Assembly: GCA_002347605.1 (NCBI GenBank)
Contig: DDXN01000001.1
Location: 20,437 to 84,436 of the forward strand
Direction of reading: 5' to 3'
From: Candidatus Dojkabacteria bacterium UBA2259
GTDB lineage: Bacteria > Patescibacteriota > Dojkabacteria > SC72
Length of the DNA: 64,000 bases
Translations under genes and position numbers: made by a program
Notes under the pieces: model-generated
Seen by the model: only the letters and a program-made list of their open reading frames with translations
Databases searched by the model: none
Told to the model about the DNA's origin: nothing
In this document: positions 36,513-45,095 of the stretch, piece after piece
Position numbering within the stretch: the stretch's first letter is position 1
Layout: every line of letters begins with the position of its first letter

Positions 36513-37640
36513 ATGAAAATGCAATTTACATGTAACCAAGATACCTTAGCGAAATACCTAGAGATTATTAGCAGGGTAGTAAGTAGTAAACCAGGATTAC
36601 CAATCCTTAATAATGTTCAGTTTGAAACAAGTAAGGGTAAGCTTCTAATGACTGCAACTGACTTAGAAATTGGGATTAGTACATGGATAGGTGCAGATGT
36701 TAAATCTGAGGGAAAAACTACAGTACCTGCTAAGCAGTTGACCGAGTTTGTTACATCTATTCCTTCTGATACAGTAGATGCTACTTTAGATAATCAAACT
36801 TTTAATATATCTACTACAAATAACTCTGCGAATTTCAATACCATGTCTGCAGAGGAATTTCCCTCAGTTGCTACTGTTACAGGGAAAAAACCTCTATTTA
36901 AGATATCTAAAGAGGATCTTTCTAAGGCTGTAAATAGAGTTGCATTTGCATCTGCCACAGATGATATTAAACCTGTTTTAACAGGAGTACTTCTTGAAGT
37001 TTTAGGAGAGAGTGTTTCTTTTGTAGGTACAGATGGTTTGAGATTATCAAGACAGATTATCAAGTTAGACTCTAGTGCTGAAAAAGATGTAAACATATTA
37101 GTACCTGTTAAAGCCCTATTTGAGTTAGCACATATTGTTTCAGAAGTAGGGGATGATGATGATGTAGAAGTATATTTAATAGAGGACAGAAATCAGATTC
37201 TGTTTAGGTATAGCGATGTAGATTTGGTATCAAGATTAATTGATGGGCAGTTTCCAGAGTACAGGCAGATTATTCCTACTGGATACAAAACAATGTGTAA
37301 GGTATCTAGATCGGATTTTCTTAACTCTCTAAAAGTAACCAATATTATAGCCAAAAGTGTGCTTGGGAATAAATTGATATTGGATATTGACCCCTCTAAT
37401 GACAAGATAGTTCTTTCTGCTACACAAACAGATTTGGGTAGCAACAAGAGCACATTTGAAGGGAAGATAGAAGGGGATAGTTTAAAAATAGCTTTTAGTT
37501 CGAGATTACTTGCAGATATTTTAAATCACTTAGATTCAGAAGATATATCTTTTGAATGTTGCGAAACTGTTAAACCAGGAGTGTTTAAAATTATTGATGA
37601 TCCTGATTTTGTTCATCTAGTAATGCCGATGATGCTTTAA
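36513..37640 (+). CDS. dnaN: DNA polymerase III beta subunit (sliding clamp)
   Basis: 375 residues. Three repeated clamp domains. The N terminus MKMQFTCNQDTLAKYLEIISRVVSS-type start and C-terminal HLVMPMML ending are diagnostic. Forms the ring tethering polymerase to DNA. The last 50 bases overlap the 3' end of a convergent response-regulator gene, so the C-terminal peptide of each is encoded by the same DNA. Confidence 0.97.
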   Translation: MKMQFTCNQDTLAKYLEIISRVVSSKPGLPILNNVQFETSKGKLLMTATDLEIGISTWIGADVKSEGKTTVPAKQLTEFVTSIPSDTVDATLDNQTFNISTTNNSANFNTMSAEEFPSVATVTGKKPLFKISKEDLSKAVNRVAFASATDDIKPVLTGVLLEVLGESVSFVGTDGLRLSRQIIKLDSSAEKDVNILVPVKALFELAHIVSEVGDDDDVEVYLIEDRNQILFRYSDVDLVSRLIDGQFPEYRQIIPTGYKTMCKVSRSDFLNSLKVTNIIAKSVLGNKLILDIDPSNDKIVLSATQTDLGSNKSTFEGKIEGDSLKIAFSSRLLADILNHLDSEDISFECCETVKPGVFKIIDDPDFVHLVMPMML

Positions 37641-38304
37641 AATCTTTGATTCTGTAACCCTGCCCATGAACAGTTTCAATTAAGCTTTTTCTAGGTAGCT
37701 TGTCTCTAAGCCTTTTAATATGTACATCAATTGTATTGGAACCTGTATAGCTTCTGTAATCCCATACATGATCTAGTAGTTCACACCTACTAATGGTTCT
37801 ATTTTTGTTTCTAACCAGATATTCTAATAACTGATACTCCTTCTTTCTTAAATCAATATCACTATTCTTTGTTGATACAGTCTTGTTATTAGTATCAAGT
37901 AAGACATCTCCAATATACATTTTACTATCGACATAACTTAAAGGTCTTCTAAGTAGAGATTGTATTCTTGCTATTAACTCTTGCATAGGAAAAGGGTAGG
38001 AAAGAACATCATCCCCACCATTATTTAGGAAACTAACCTTATCTTTCCATGTACCAATACTACATATGCCCAATATCTTACTTTTGGAGTCTTTCTTACC
38101 CTTAACCTTTTTTAATATATCTAAAGTAGAATATTTACCTACCAGATTTGTATCTATAATTATTATCTCAAAAAGACCCCTATTTACTAAATTTACACTA
38201 GCGAAATCTGCACTATCCTGGGTGATATTATACCCATATGCAAGTAAAGAATGTTTAAGGATATGGGAAATGGTCTTAGATTTCTCTATAATTAAGATAT
38301 TCAT
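37591..38304 (-). CDS. OmpR/PhoB-type response regulator with atypical receiver
   Basis: 237 residues. The receiver domain (1-115) keeps the phosphoacceptor Asp51 (IIIIDTN) but the acidic pocket is a single Glu7 (LIIEKSK). The conserved Lys of the K-P-F motif is Tyr103 (LSYPF). The C-terminal winged helix (about 125-225) has the typical RCELLDHVWDYR and IDVHIKRLRDKL segments, so it binds DNA. No histidine kinase is adjacent. It may act without phosphorylation. It is convergent with and overlaps dnaN by 50 bases. Confidence 0.88.
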   Translation of the reverse strand: MNILIIEKSKTISHILKHSLLAYGYNITQDSADFASVNLVNRGLFEIIIIDTNLVGKYSTLDILKKVKGKKDSKSKILGICSIGTWKDKVSFLNNGGDDVLSYPFPMQELIARIQSLLRRPLSYVDSKMYIGDVLLDTNNKTVSTKNSDIDLRKKEYQLLEYLVRNKNRTISRCELLDHVWDYRSYTGSNTIDVHIKRLRDKLPRKSLIETVHGQGYRIKDFKASSALLDEQNQDHQ

Positions 38305-38348
38305 ATATTAATGTATAAAATTAATTTTAAAGAATAGAACTAAAGAGA

Positions 38349-38747
38349 ATGGATTCAAAACCCTATAATCCAAGAAATCTTAAATTTGTATTTGTACTTA
38401 CATTTCTATTAATACTCTCTGTTGTAATTTTGTTGTATTTACTCTCATTAAGAAATTTCTTACCATTTAATACACAAAATCAGTATAACTGGATGAATAT
38501 ATTTACAGTTAGCTCTCTTCTTTTTTCATCTCTTTTTTCTCTTTCATCCTTGATATCCTACTTTTTACTACGTGTTGTTCTTAAAAAAGAGGAGGGTAGA
38601 GAGTTAAAGATAGTTTGTATAAAATGGGGGATGTTTTTTACACTTGGGATATTTCTCGTTGTATTACTAAATTTCTTCCATATACTTAATATATATTGGG
38701 GATTAGGAATCCTTTTAGTTGTTATTGCTACCTCCTTTGTTATATGA
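38349..38747 (+). CDS. Hypothetical membrane protein
   Basis: 132 residues with four hydrophobic stretches (about 13-33, 48-70, 85-105 and 112-132) and short polar loops. No family recognised. It is divergent from the response regulator (44 bases apart) and 9 bases before another membrane-protein gene, so the two probably form one operon. Confidence 0.65.
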   Translation: MDSKPYNPRNLKFVFVLTFLLILSVVILLYLLSLRNFLPFNTQNQYNWMNIFTVSSLLFSSLFSLSSLISYFLLRVVLKKEEGRELKIVCIKWGMFFTLGIFLVVLLNFFHILNIYWGLGILLVVIATSFVI

Positions 38748-38756
38748 TATTGATAT

Positions 38757-39446
38757 ATGGCTGAATCTTTCAAAAAGACAATAAAAAACGAATTTAGTGA
38801 TATTATGGATATTCTCTCTGGAGAAATGAAACTGAGAGAGAGGGAGGAAAGTATTCAAAGGCTTAAAGAAGAGGCAAAAACTAGACAGAAAACTGAGAAA
38901 AGAAGAAGAATTGCCCAAAAGGAAATGGTATTAGAGGAGAGTGATATACCAACCAAAAAGGTAGTACAAAATATTAAGCTTTTTGAATGGGAAGCACCTG
39001 ATAGATATAAACTTGATTTCAATAGGAAGAGTTTTTGGGTAATACTTGCATTTACACTTCTCTTTGTTCTTTTTTTGGCTATATTAGAACAGTATTACTT
39101 AATGGCTGCAATGATCTCCCTAATCTTCTTTATATATGTTGCTGGAACAAATAAACCAGTTACTATTAAACATAGGATAACAGCAAGGGGAATAGATGCA
39201 GGGGGGAAGCTGTATGAATGGTTTATGTTAGATTCTTTCTGGTTTTCAATAAAAAATGGGCAGTATTTTTTAATTGTTGAAACTAAACTAAGATATCCAA
39301 AGTCTTTAATTTTGCTTTTGGAAGGGGCAGACAAGGATGCAATATTTGTATTACTTCAGGAGAAAGTTTTGTACAAGGATATTAGGAAACAGAGTAGGAT
39401 GGATATTCTCACTTATGGTAATTACATCCCATTTGAAGAGATTTAG
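38757..39446 (+). CDS. Hypothetical membrane protein with N-terminal coiled coil
   Basis: 229 residues. A charged helical N terminus (about 1-65, rich in Glu, Arg and Lys) is followed by two membrane helices (about 90-110 and 112-130). A cytoplasmic beta-rich domain follows that resembles membrane-associated PH-like modules (GIDAGGKLYEWFMLDSFWF ... LIVETKLRYPKSLILLL). It is followed by tRNA-Ser(CGA). Function unknown. Confidence 0.65.
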   Translation: MAESFKKTIKNEFSDIMDILSGEMKLREREESIQRLKEEAKTRQKTEKRRRIAQKEMVLEESDIPTKKVVQNIKLFEWEAPDRYKLDFNRKSFWVILAFTLLFVLFLAILEQYYLMAAMISLIFFIYVAGTNKPVTIKHRITARGIDAGGKLYEWFMLDSFWFSIKNGQYFLIVETKLRYPKSLILLLEGADKDAIFVLLQEKVLYKDIRKQSRMDILTYGNYIPFEEI

Positions 39447-39482
39447 TATATATTGATGTATAATTTCCAATAAGATATAGAT

Positions 39483-39576
39483 GGAGAGGTGCTAGAGTGG
39501 TCGAATAGGGCACACTCGAAATGTGCTGTTCGGGATATTTCCTGAACCGTGGGTTCAAATCCCACCCTCTCCGCCA
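39483..39576 (+). tRNA. tRNA-Ser (anticodon CGA)
   Basis: 94-base class II tRNA with encoded CCA. Acceptor GGAGAGG pairs with CCTCTCC, discriminator G. The anticodon loop CTCGAAA gives CGA, reading TCG. A long variable arm (CTGTTCGGGATATTTCCTGAACC) is present. Confidence 0.95.
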
Positions 39577-39672
39577 TTATTAATATGTTTCAAGAACACT
39601 TTTTCTATAATTTACAAGTATATATAAAAATGTTAATGTGTACTTGGAATAAATTCATAAAACTATTGAAAG

Positions 39673-40497
39673 ATGGACAACCAAATACAAACTGATAATC
39701 AAGAAACTCAAAACCCCAAAAAGGTTTCTATAAAAAGGATACTTATCGTCCTATGTATCATATTTTTACTATTTACCTCCCTTCTATTTGCATACCTTTA
39801 TTATTCGGAGACACAGAAGGATATCAATACACCAGACCCTTCAAAGGCAGGAGCTGAAGATCAACCCCAAGAGGATGAAGATAATCAAGCAAACGAGGAT
39901 GATGAACAGGGAGATAAAAATCAAATAACTTTTAGATTTAGAGAGGAACTCCCAGACTTGTTAGTTAAATTAGATTATTTAGGAGAATTTGAAGAAGTAG
40001 GGGACCCTGTTTTCCCCTCACACCAATCATATTGCACTAGGGGTAGGGATGTGTATGTTCCTGACTGTTTCTCTTATTATCCGAACAAAGAGATAATGAT
40101 AAAATCTCTAGCAGATGACGAGACGATTGAATATCAAGATTTAAAGAAAGTTGCAAATATGAATGATACCTATTACTTAAAAAGAGAGATTTCATGTGAT
40201 GATTGTGATCCAACAGGCCGGGTTATTTCATGGACCCCAAAAATACAGGTAAAGGGCTACGAGGCAATACATATAACTTTTTATTATAATCCAACAGAGC
40301 TTGCTGGTGAAAAAACAGATTATAATAAAGATGCTTACTCTAGGGATGGTGGGGAAGATTGCGTAATTGATCTTAGCAAGATTCGTAGTACAGAAGAAGG
40401 ATATTTGGTATTCTCCGGAATGCAAGCAGGAGAATCAAATATAGACTCCTGTGAGACATTAAATAATATGACTACTTTTGAAATCAGCTTTCTTTAG
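39673..40497 (+). CDS. Hypothetical exported/anchored protein, paralogue of the 41297 gene
   Basis: 274 residues. Short basic N terminus, one membrane helix (about 22-43), an acidic low-complexity linker (about 55-80) and an outer domain with paired cysteines (SYCTRGRDVYVPDC, SCDDCD, DSCETL) that may form disulfides. The first 55 residues match the protein at 41297 (S-x-K-R ... F-T-S-L ... AYLY ... D-x-N-x-P-D), although the rest does not. No known family. It lies just after tRNA-Ser. Confidence 0.65.
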   Translation: MDNQIQTDNQETQNPKKVSIKRILIVLCIIFLLFTSLLFAYLYYSETQKDINTPDPSKAGAEDQPQEDEDNQANEDDEQGDKNQITFRFREELPDLLVKLDYLGEFEEVGDPVFPSHQSYCTRGRDVYVPDCFSYYPNKEIMIKSLADDETIEYQDLKKVANMNDTYYLKREISCDDCDPTGRVISWTPKIQVKGYEAIHITFYYNPTELAGEKTDYNKDAYSRDGGEDCVIDLSKIRSTEEGYLVFSGMQAGESNIDSCETLNNMTTFEISFL

Positions 40498-40537
40498 ATT
40501 AGAGGTTTAACGATATTTTGAATATACTCTTGTAGAA

Positions 40538-40702
40538 CTATACAATCTTATCAATCAGTTTTAAATCCAACGCCTGTTGAGCAGTTGGGTATATACCCAT
40601 ATTTGAATTAGCTTTTATCATCTCTTCAACCCCTAAAGAGTTTTCTTTGGAAAGATTTTTTGTTCTTGTGCAATTATACCTGTTGATATATATTTGATTA
40701 TA
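40538..40702 (-). pseudogene. Remnant of a ClpP-type serine protease gene (C-terminal fragment)
   Basis: The minus strand reads an open frame of 54 codons with no suitable start, ending ...IYPTAQQALDLKLIDKIV before a TAG at 40538-40540. This ending matches the usual ClpP C terminus (x-T-A-x-x-A-L-x-x-G-L-I-D-K-I), preceded by the expected helix (SLGVEEMIKAN). The catalytic Ser/His/Asp part is absent. It lies in a 227-base gap between two unrelated exported-protein genes and is best read as decay of a former gene. Confidence 0.5.
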
Positions 40703-40724
40703 TTAAATTTTTAAAATACCCCCG

Positions 40725-41195
40725 ATGAAGAGAAAAGGCCTTCGAATTTTTGTTATCCTGGCAGTATCAATTTCTTTTCTAATATTATTCCTGTTACTAA
40801 CGAAAGATTCCGATATACAAGAAACCATCGGTAGCAAAGTATTTACAAATATAAATAAGATATCTTGTATACGTGTAAACGATGATACACAGAGTCTCGA
40901 AGGTATTGAAGCATATGAAAACGGATCCAAAACAGTGGAGGGTATCCTATACGACGGAGGGGACAAAGAAACTTTTATTTATACTCTTATAAAAAATGGA
41001 GATATTATTACCTTTCAGCATGCATATGCAGACGTATGCCTAGTGTCGGAGTCAGAAGATAGCGAATTGGACATCTTAACCTATAAAGTTAGGCAGGTAT
41101 ATTTCACAAGCAAGAAAAATGTTGAAAAATATACTTTCTCTGTAACGATAGATAAGAATACTAACCAGGTTAAAGTAGTAACGCCAGGATTATAA
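40725..41195 (+). CDS. Hypothetical membrane-anchored protein
   Basis: 156 residues. A basic start (MKRKGLRIF), one membrane helix (about 8-26), then a small outer domain that is mostly beta by pattern, with one pair of cysteines (SCIRVN and DVCLVS). No family recognised. A neighbour of two other proteins of the same general layout, probably envelope. Confidence 0.6.
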   Translation: MKRKGLRIFVILAVSISFLILFLLLTKDSDIQETIGSKVFTNINKISCIRVNDDTQSLEGIEAYENGSKTVEGILYDGGDKETFIYTLIKNGDIITFQHAYADVCLVSESEDSELDILTYKVRQVYFTSKKNVEKYTFSVTIDKNTNQVKVVTPGL

Positions 41196-41296
41196 AAGGC
41201 TGGAAAGCTTTAAAAATAGTTATTTTAAAACCCTCCAATTGACGACCTCAGAATTTTACTTTAAACTAGAAGTTAATAAAATTATATCTTAAACAA

Positions 41297-42058
41297 ATGG
41301 ACGAACAAATTACTTCCGTTTCCCCTCAAAAGAGAATCTCCCTCAAAAGAGTTGTTGCGGTTTCTTTAATTGCCATTTTAGCATTTACATCTCTTGTTCT
41401 GGCATATCTATACCTTTCTGAGGTATCTAGAGACACTAATTCTCCTGACACATCAAGTACACAGGATGGAGAAAACGAGGAAACAGAAGAAGGGGTTATC
41501 TGCGACTTTGATAAGCTAAAAGGAGATGCACAAAAAGACAATGCCAGGGTTAAACTAGCATATGAATATATTCTAGAACCCAACGCTTCACCAGCAAGTC
41601 CTTATGCAGCATGTAAAGAAACATTAAAAACAACAATTAAGAATATTTTTACTGAGCAAGAAGATATTACATCTGACAAAGAGGAGTTAGCAATGCTTAA
41701 ATCGGAGATTGACGAAGATATGGTAAAGTATCTTATAGATGATATCTTTGTTGTATATACCCCCTATGGGAAAATATGGGAAGTCGATATAGTGAAAGAA
41801 ACTGTTGATCTGCTTTGGGAGATAGAAAGTGAAAGCAGAATTGGAATTTATGATGCACATATCATAAGTGAATATAATACTTCCAGAATGTTTTTCTCCA
41901 CAAAAGTAGATGGACTTGGAGGAGCAACCGAAGAAGACAACGAGGCTATCGATAACTTGATAGAACAATTGTGTAAGGAGAAAGATTTGGCAATATGGAT
42001 GTATGACACTGCAACAGAGGCCGTAACAAGAATTGCAGATTCTGAACAATGTTTATAA
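41297..42058 (+). CDS. Hypothetical exported/anchored protein, paralogue of the 39673 gene
   Basis: 253 residues. The N-terminal 55 residues, including the membrane helix (about 22-42), resemble the 39673 protein. The outer domain (about 60-253) is helical and acidic, with cysteines in VICDFDKLK, YAACKETL, EQLCKEKD and EQCL. No catalytic motif recognised. Shared anchor with different outer domains suggests module swapping on a common export/anchor segment. Confidence 0.65.
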   Translation: MDEQITSVSPQKRISLKRVVAVSLIAILAFTSLVLAYLYLSEVSRDTNSPDTSSTQDGENEETEEGVICDFDKLKGDAQKDNARVKLAYEYILEPNASPASPYAACKETLKTTIKNIFTEQEDITSDKEELAMLKSEIDEDMVKYLIDDIFVVYTPYGKIWEVDIVKETVDLLWEIESESRIGIYDAHIISEYNTSRMFFSTKVDGLGGATEEDNEAIDNLIEQLCKEKDLAIWMYDTATEAVTRIADSEQCL

Positions 42059-42069
42059 ATTGCTATGTA

Positions 42070-42591
42070 TTAGGAGTTGAATTTTACCAAAGGAAGATAC
42101 TGTTTAAGTAGCTTGTGTATTTCTGGGTTATTCTCAAATGTAAGTAATTCTAATTCTCTATCTAAATCTATCCACTGGTTCTTTACTACAACACCATCTT
42201 CATATGTTTCGGGCTACTTTCCTTCTCCCTTAGAACTATTTAATAGAGCTAAGAAATAGTGATCTGGTTTCATTTGTATTTCATCCCAATCTATTTCATA
42301 CGTACTTGAACCCAAATACCTTAATAACGTTATATCTGTATAGCCAGATTCCTCCATTACCTCTCTTAAGGCAGCCTCTTCTAAGCTCTCCTCTCCTTCT
42401 TTATGACCTTTAGGTAATACATACCTTTCATTACCATCTTGCCAAACCTTCTTTATTACTAGCAATTGGATGTTGTTATTATCGTTTTTACGTACAAGAT
42501 AACATCCCGCTGACGTATTAACTCTTCTTTGTTTTGCTAAAGACGAACTGTTTCCAATTCTTATTGTTTTTGGTAATACATCATTTCCCAC
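42070..42591 (-). pseudogene. NUDIX hydrolase gene interrupted by an in-frame amber codon
   Basis: The first open part (42214-42591, 125 residues) carries a perfect Nudix box, G62-x5-E68-x7-R76-E77-x-x-E80-E81-x-G83. It stops at TAG (42214-42216) just after NSSKGEGK. Without any frame change the reading continues for 47 more codons to a TAA at 42070-42072. That part reads NQWIDLDRELELLTF, the normal C-terminal strand and helix of the family. So one base change truncates the enzyme, or the amber is read through. NUDIX enzymes hydrolyse nucleoside diphosphate derivatives. TAG is a normal stop elsewhere here (e.g. dnaA), so general recoding is unlikely. Confidence 0.8.
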
Positions 42592-42800
42592 GTCAACTCT
42601 AATTAATTTAATTATTAAAGTATATCAAATTTGTGTAAGTAAGAAGATACCCACATTTTTAGTTCCTGTGTGGACAAAAGAAAAAGAGTTGCTATATAGG
42701 GGTTTTAGGTATATATATTACTATATTATTCCAGTTATCATATTATCGGCCGTTATCTACTGCTATATTAAATCCCTTACATTTTTTGTATTATGTATAT

Positions 42801-43331
42801 ATGGGAGAGTCTGATTTAAATGCAGAAACAATTAATTTTGTTCCTACAATTCCAAAAGAAAAGAAGGAACCTAAAAATAAGCTGAAAATAACAGAAATAA
42901 TGTTAATACTCTCAGCAGTAGGTATAGTCATATTTCTTGTCCTCCTTGCAATTAATCCAAACAAAGAGGCTGCAGAAGCAAGAAATTTAAAAAGATCTGC
43001 AGATATATCAACAATTCTTACATATGTGAGCTCTTTTGTTGTAGCTAATGACAAAACCATACCTACAGAGATTCCTAAATCCATGACCTGTGTTGAATAT
43101 ACTCACGAAATATGTAAGACAGGACCGTATGACTGCACCGATTTAGTTAATATGGGTTTTCTGACTAAGGAAGGTGACGAAGAGTTAGTTAATATTCCTA
43201 ACGACCCCCTTTACATTTCAGTGAATGGTACAGGGTATTTCATATCTCATGATGGAGGAGGTAGTGTTACTGTTTGTGCCCCTCACGCAGAAAGAAATGA
43301 ACAGATATCATTTTCTAAATACATGTATTAG
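42801..43331 (+). CDS. Pilin-like protein without a canonical prepilin cleavage motif
   Basis: 176 residues from the ATG at 42801, 6 bases after a TATTAT box. A cytoplasmic stretch of about 30 residues rich in Lys and Pro is followed by a hydrophobic helix (about 31-52). Then AINPNKEAAEARNLKRSADISTI-type sequence closely parallels the start of the mature domain of the major pilin at 59637-60086 (AINPAKNFRDTRDAQRSAD). The G-F-x-L-I-E cleavage site is missing; only a Glu in KITEIMLI lies at a comparable place. It may stay as a bitopic membrane protein. Four cysteines are in the outer part. Confidence 0.6.
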   Translation: MGESDLNAETINFVPTIPKEKKEPKNKLKITEIMLILSAVGIVIFLVLLAINPNKEAAEARNLKRSADISTILTYVSSFVVANDKTIPTEIPKSMTCVEYTHEICKTGPYDCTDLVNMGFLTKEGDEELVNIPNDPLYISVNGTGYFISHDGGGSVTVCAPHAERNEQISFSKYMY

Positions 43332-43350
43332 AATGTAATTAGATATATCT

Positions 43351-44307
43351 ATGAACAAAGAAATAACAAAACTAAAGGTTAAGGAAAGGGAGTTAATAAT
43401 ACTGGTATCTGTTTTTCTTTTTCTCTTGTTTGCATACCTATCTGGGAATTTTGCTTGGATGAAGGACTTTCAGCGCTTAGTAGACCTGTTTGCAAGCGTA
43501 TTTGCTTTTTTCATTGGAATTCTAGCACTAGTTCGCTTCTATACAAAGAAAACATATACAAACTATCTGCTATTAGGTTTGGGATTTCTCACAATCTCTG
43601 TTTTAGATGGTTTTCAATTACTACTCTCATTTGAAGGATTTTCGGAATTTCTCTCAGTTAATACATCTGAAATGTTTCCAAGCAGTATTGTACTCTCAAG
43701 AGTTTTTCTCTCTTTGATTTTCTTTTTTAGCTGGATTCTAATGAAAGAGGAAAAGATAGTAAAAAGTTTTAAAGAGAAAGCTGCTTTTGCATCACTATTA
43801 TTCTCCGTTTCTCTGTTTACAATAGTTGTTTCAACCTTTACCAATTTTTTTGAAGGTTTTGAATCATATACTTTTGCTATAGCGATGCAAACAATTGCCC
43901 TTATGGTGTATCTGATAACACTACTTGGTTACACACAAAGCAAGGGGATGTATAAACGAAATTTTGATTTTTGGATAGTATTTTCACTAACCTTTTCAAT
44001 TCTTGCACAGATATTTTTCCTCCCATACTTAAATATTGAATACGAATTAATGTTAAACCTTTCAACATTAGCAAAGTTCTTTAGTTATACAATACTGATG
44101 ATAGGGTTTCTTTCTAGCATATATGAGATGTACAAAAGCGAAGAGAGAGCTCAAAATGAATTAAAAAGAAAAAATATGCTTCTTACTTTAACTAAAAAGA
44201 AAGTAGAGGAGGCGTATATGATTTTAAGGGAAGAGAAGTGGAAAATATCTAAAGAACAGAAAAAGAAAAGTACAGACAAGATATTTAAAGATATATTAAA
44301 GAAGTAA
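43351..44307 (+). CDS. MASE3-like multi-spanning membrane sensor without an output domain
   Basis: 318 residues. About seven membrane helices occupy residues 12-255, followed by a short cytoplasmic coiled coil of about 60 residues rich in Lys and Glu. The pattern resembles the MASE3 sensor region found in front of GGDEF or kinase domains, but no output domain follows. The similarity is by layout and some motifs and is not certain. It ends 1 base before the RNA methyltransferase gene and is probably co-transcribed with it. Confidence 0.5.
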   Translation: MNKEITKLKVKERELIILVSVFLFLLFAYLSGNFAWMKDFQRLVDLFASVFAFFIGILALVRFYTKKTYTNYLLLGLGFLTISVLDGFQLLLSFEGFSEFLSVNTSEMFPSSIVLSRVFLSLIFFFSWILMKEEKIVKSFKEKAAFASLLFSVSLFTIVVSTFTNFFEGFESYTFAIAMQTIALMVYLITLLGYTQSKGMYKRNFDFWIVFSLTFSILAQIFFLPYLNIEYELMLNLSTLAKFFSYTILMIGFLSSIYEMYKSEERAQNELKRKNMLLTLTKKKVEEAYMILREEKWKISKEQKKKSTDKIFKDILKK

Positions 44308-44308
44308 T

Positions 44309-45037
44309 ATGTACTCTCCTAAGATAAAGAGGTATCAAAAGAAGTTTGAATATTCATATGCCTTTGGTGCGTATCCTGTATTAGATTTACTTAAACAGTA
44401 TCCAGACAAAGTTTACAAGATTATACTATCAAGAGATGGGCTAAGTAGTGATGGGATAGAAGAGATAGGGGGCATATGTAAAGAGAAGAATATATTTGTG
44501 GAGGTAAATGACAGGTTAATAGAAAAGATAGCCGTAAAGGAGAACACATACGTTGTTGGAGTATTTAAAAAGTATGAGCTACATATTCAAGAGAATGAAA
44601 ACCATGTTGTTTTAGTTAACCCTTCTAATATGGGAAATCTTGGAACCATTATTAGAACAATGTTGGGTTTTGGATTTAGAGATTTAGCAATAATTAGACC
44701 AGGCGTAGATATCTTTGATCCATTGGTTATTAGATCTACAATGGGAGCTATCTTTAAAATTAGGTTTGAATATTTTAGTAGTATAGAAGAATATTTAGAG
44801 AGGTTTCCTAAGCAGAATAAATATGCATTTATGTTAAAGGGAAGCAAAAGTATCAAAGAGATAGAATTTGTTAAGCCGTATTCCATAATACAAGGTAATG
44901 AATCAAAGGGATTAGATAGTTCATATTTGAATATTGGTCAGAGTGTATATATTCCTCATGGGAAAGAAATAGACTCTTTAAATCTTTCAGTAGCAACGGC
45001 AATTAGTTTGTGGGAGGCTTCCCAAAAGAGTAGGTAG
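44309..45037 (+). CDS. TrmH/SpoU-family RNA 2'-O-ribose methyltransferase
   Basis: 242 residues. Methylates a ribose in rRNA or tRNA through a knotted SPOUT fold. The three family motifs are present: NPSNMGNLGTIIRT (about 108-121), IIQGNESKGL (about 193-202) and SLNLSVATAISLWE (about 222-235). An N-terminal substrate-binding domain (about 1-90) precedes. The exact target cannot be told from sequence. It follows the membrane sensor gene, with no gap to speak of, and precedes the toxin-antitoxin promoter. Confidence 0.9.
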   Translation: MYSPKIKRYQKKFEYSYAFGAYPVLDLLKQYPDKVYKIILSRDGLSSDGIEEIGGICKEKNIFVEVNDRLIEKIAVKENTYVVGVFKKYELHIQENENHVVLVNPSNMGNLGTIIRTMLGFGFRDLAIIRPGVDIFDPLVIRSTMGAIFKIRFEYFSSIEEYLERFPKQNKYAFMLKGSKSIKEIEFVKPYSIIQGNESKGLDSSYLNIGQSVYIPHGKEIDSLNLSVATAISLWEASQKSR

Positions 45038-45094
45038 TATAATAGTAAGATTTGTGTTATTATTGTATATTAAATTATACAAATTTAACACAAA
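45038..45094 (+). promoter_or_regulatory. Promoter and 44-base symmetric operator of the toxin-antitoxin pair
   Basis: TATAAT at 45038-45043 just after the previous stop. A perfectly centred palindrome follows: outer arms TTTGTGTTA (45051-45059) and TAACACAAA (45086-45094), inner arms TTGTATA (45063-45069) and TATACAA (45076-45082), all symmetric about 45072.5. It covers the expected transcription start and ends 1 base before the antitoxin ATG, as for autoregulated ribbon-helix-helix antitoxins. Confidence 0.75.
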
Positions 45095-45095
45095 T

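Noticed and set aside
42214..42216. TAG as a recoded sense codon
   Set aside because: TAG ends dnaA, rpoC-independent genes and others cleanly in this window. Only the NUDIX gene would need readthrough.
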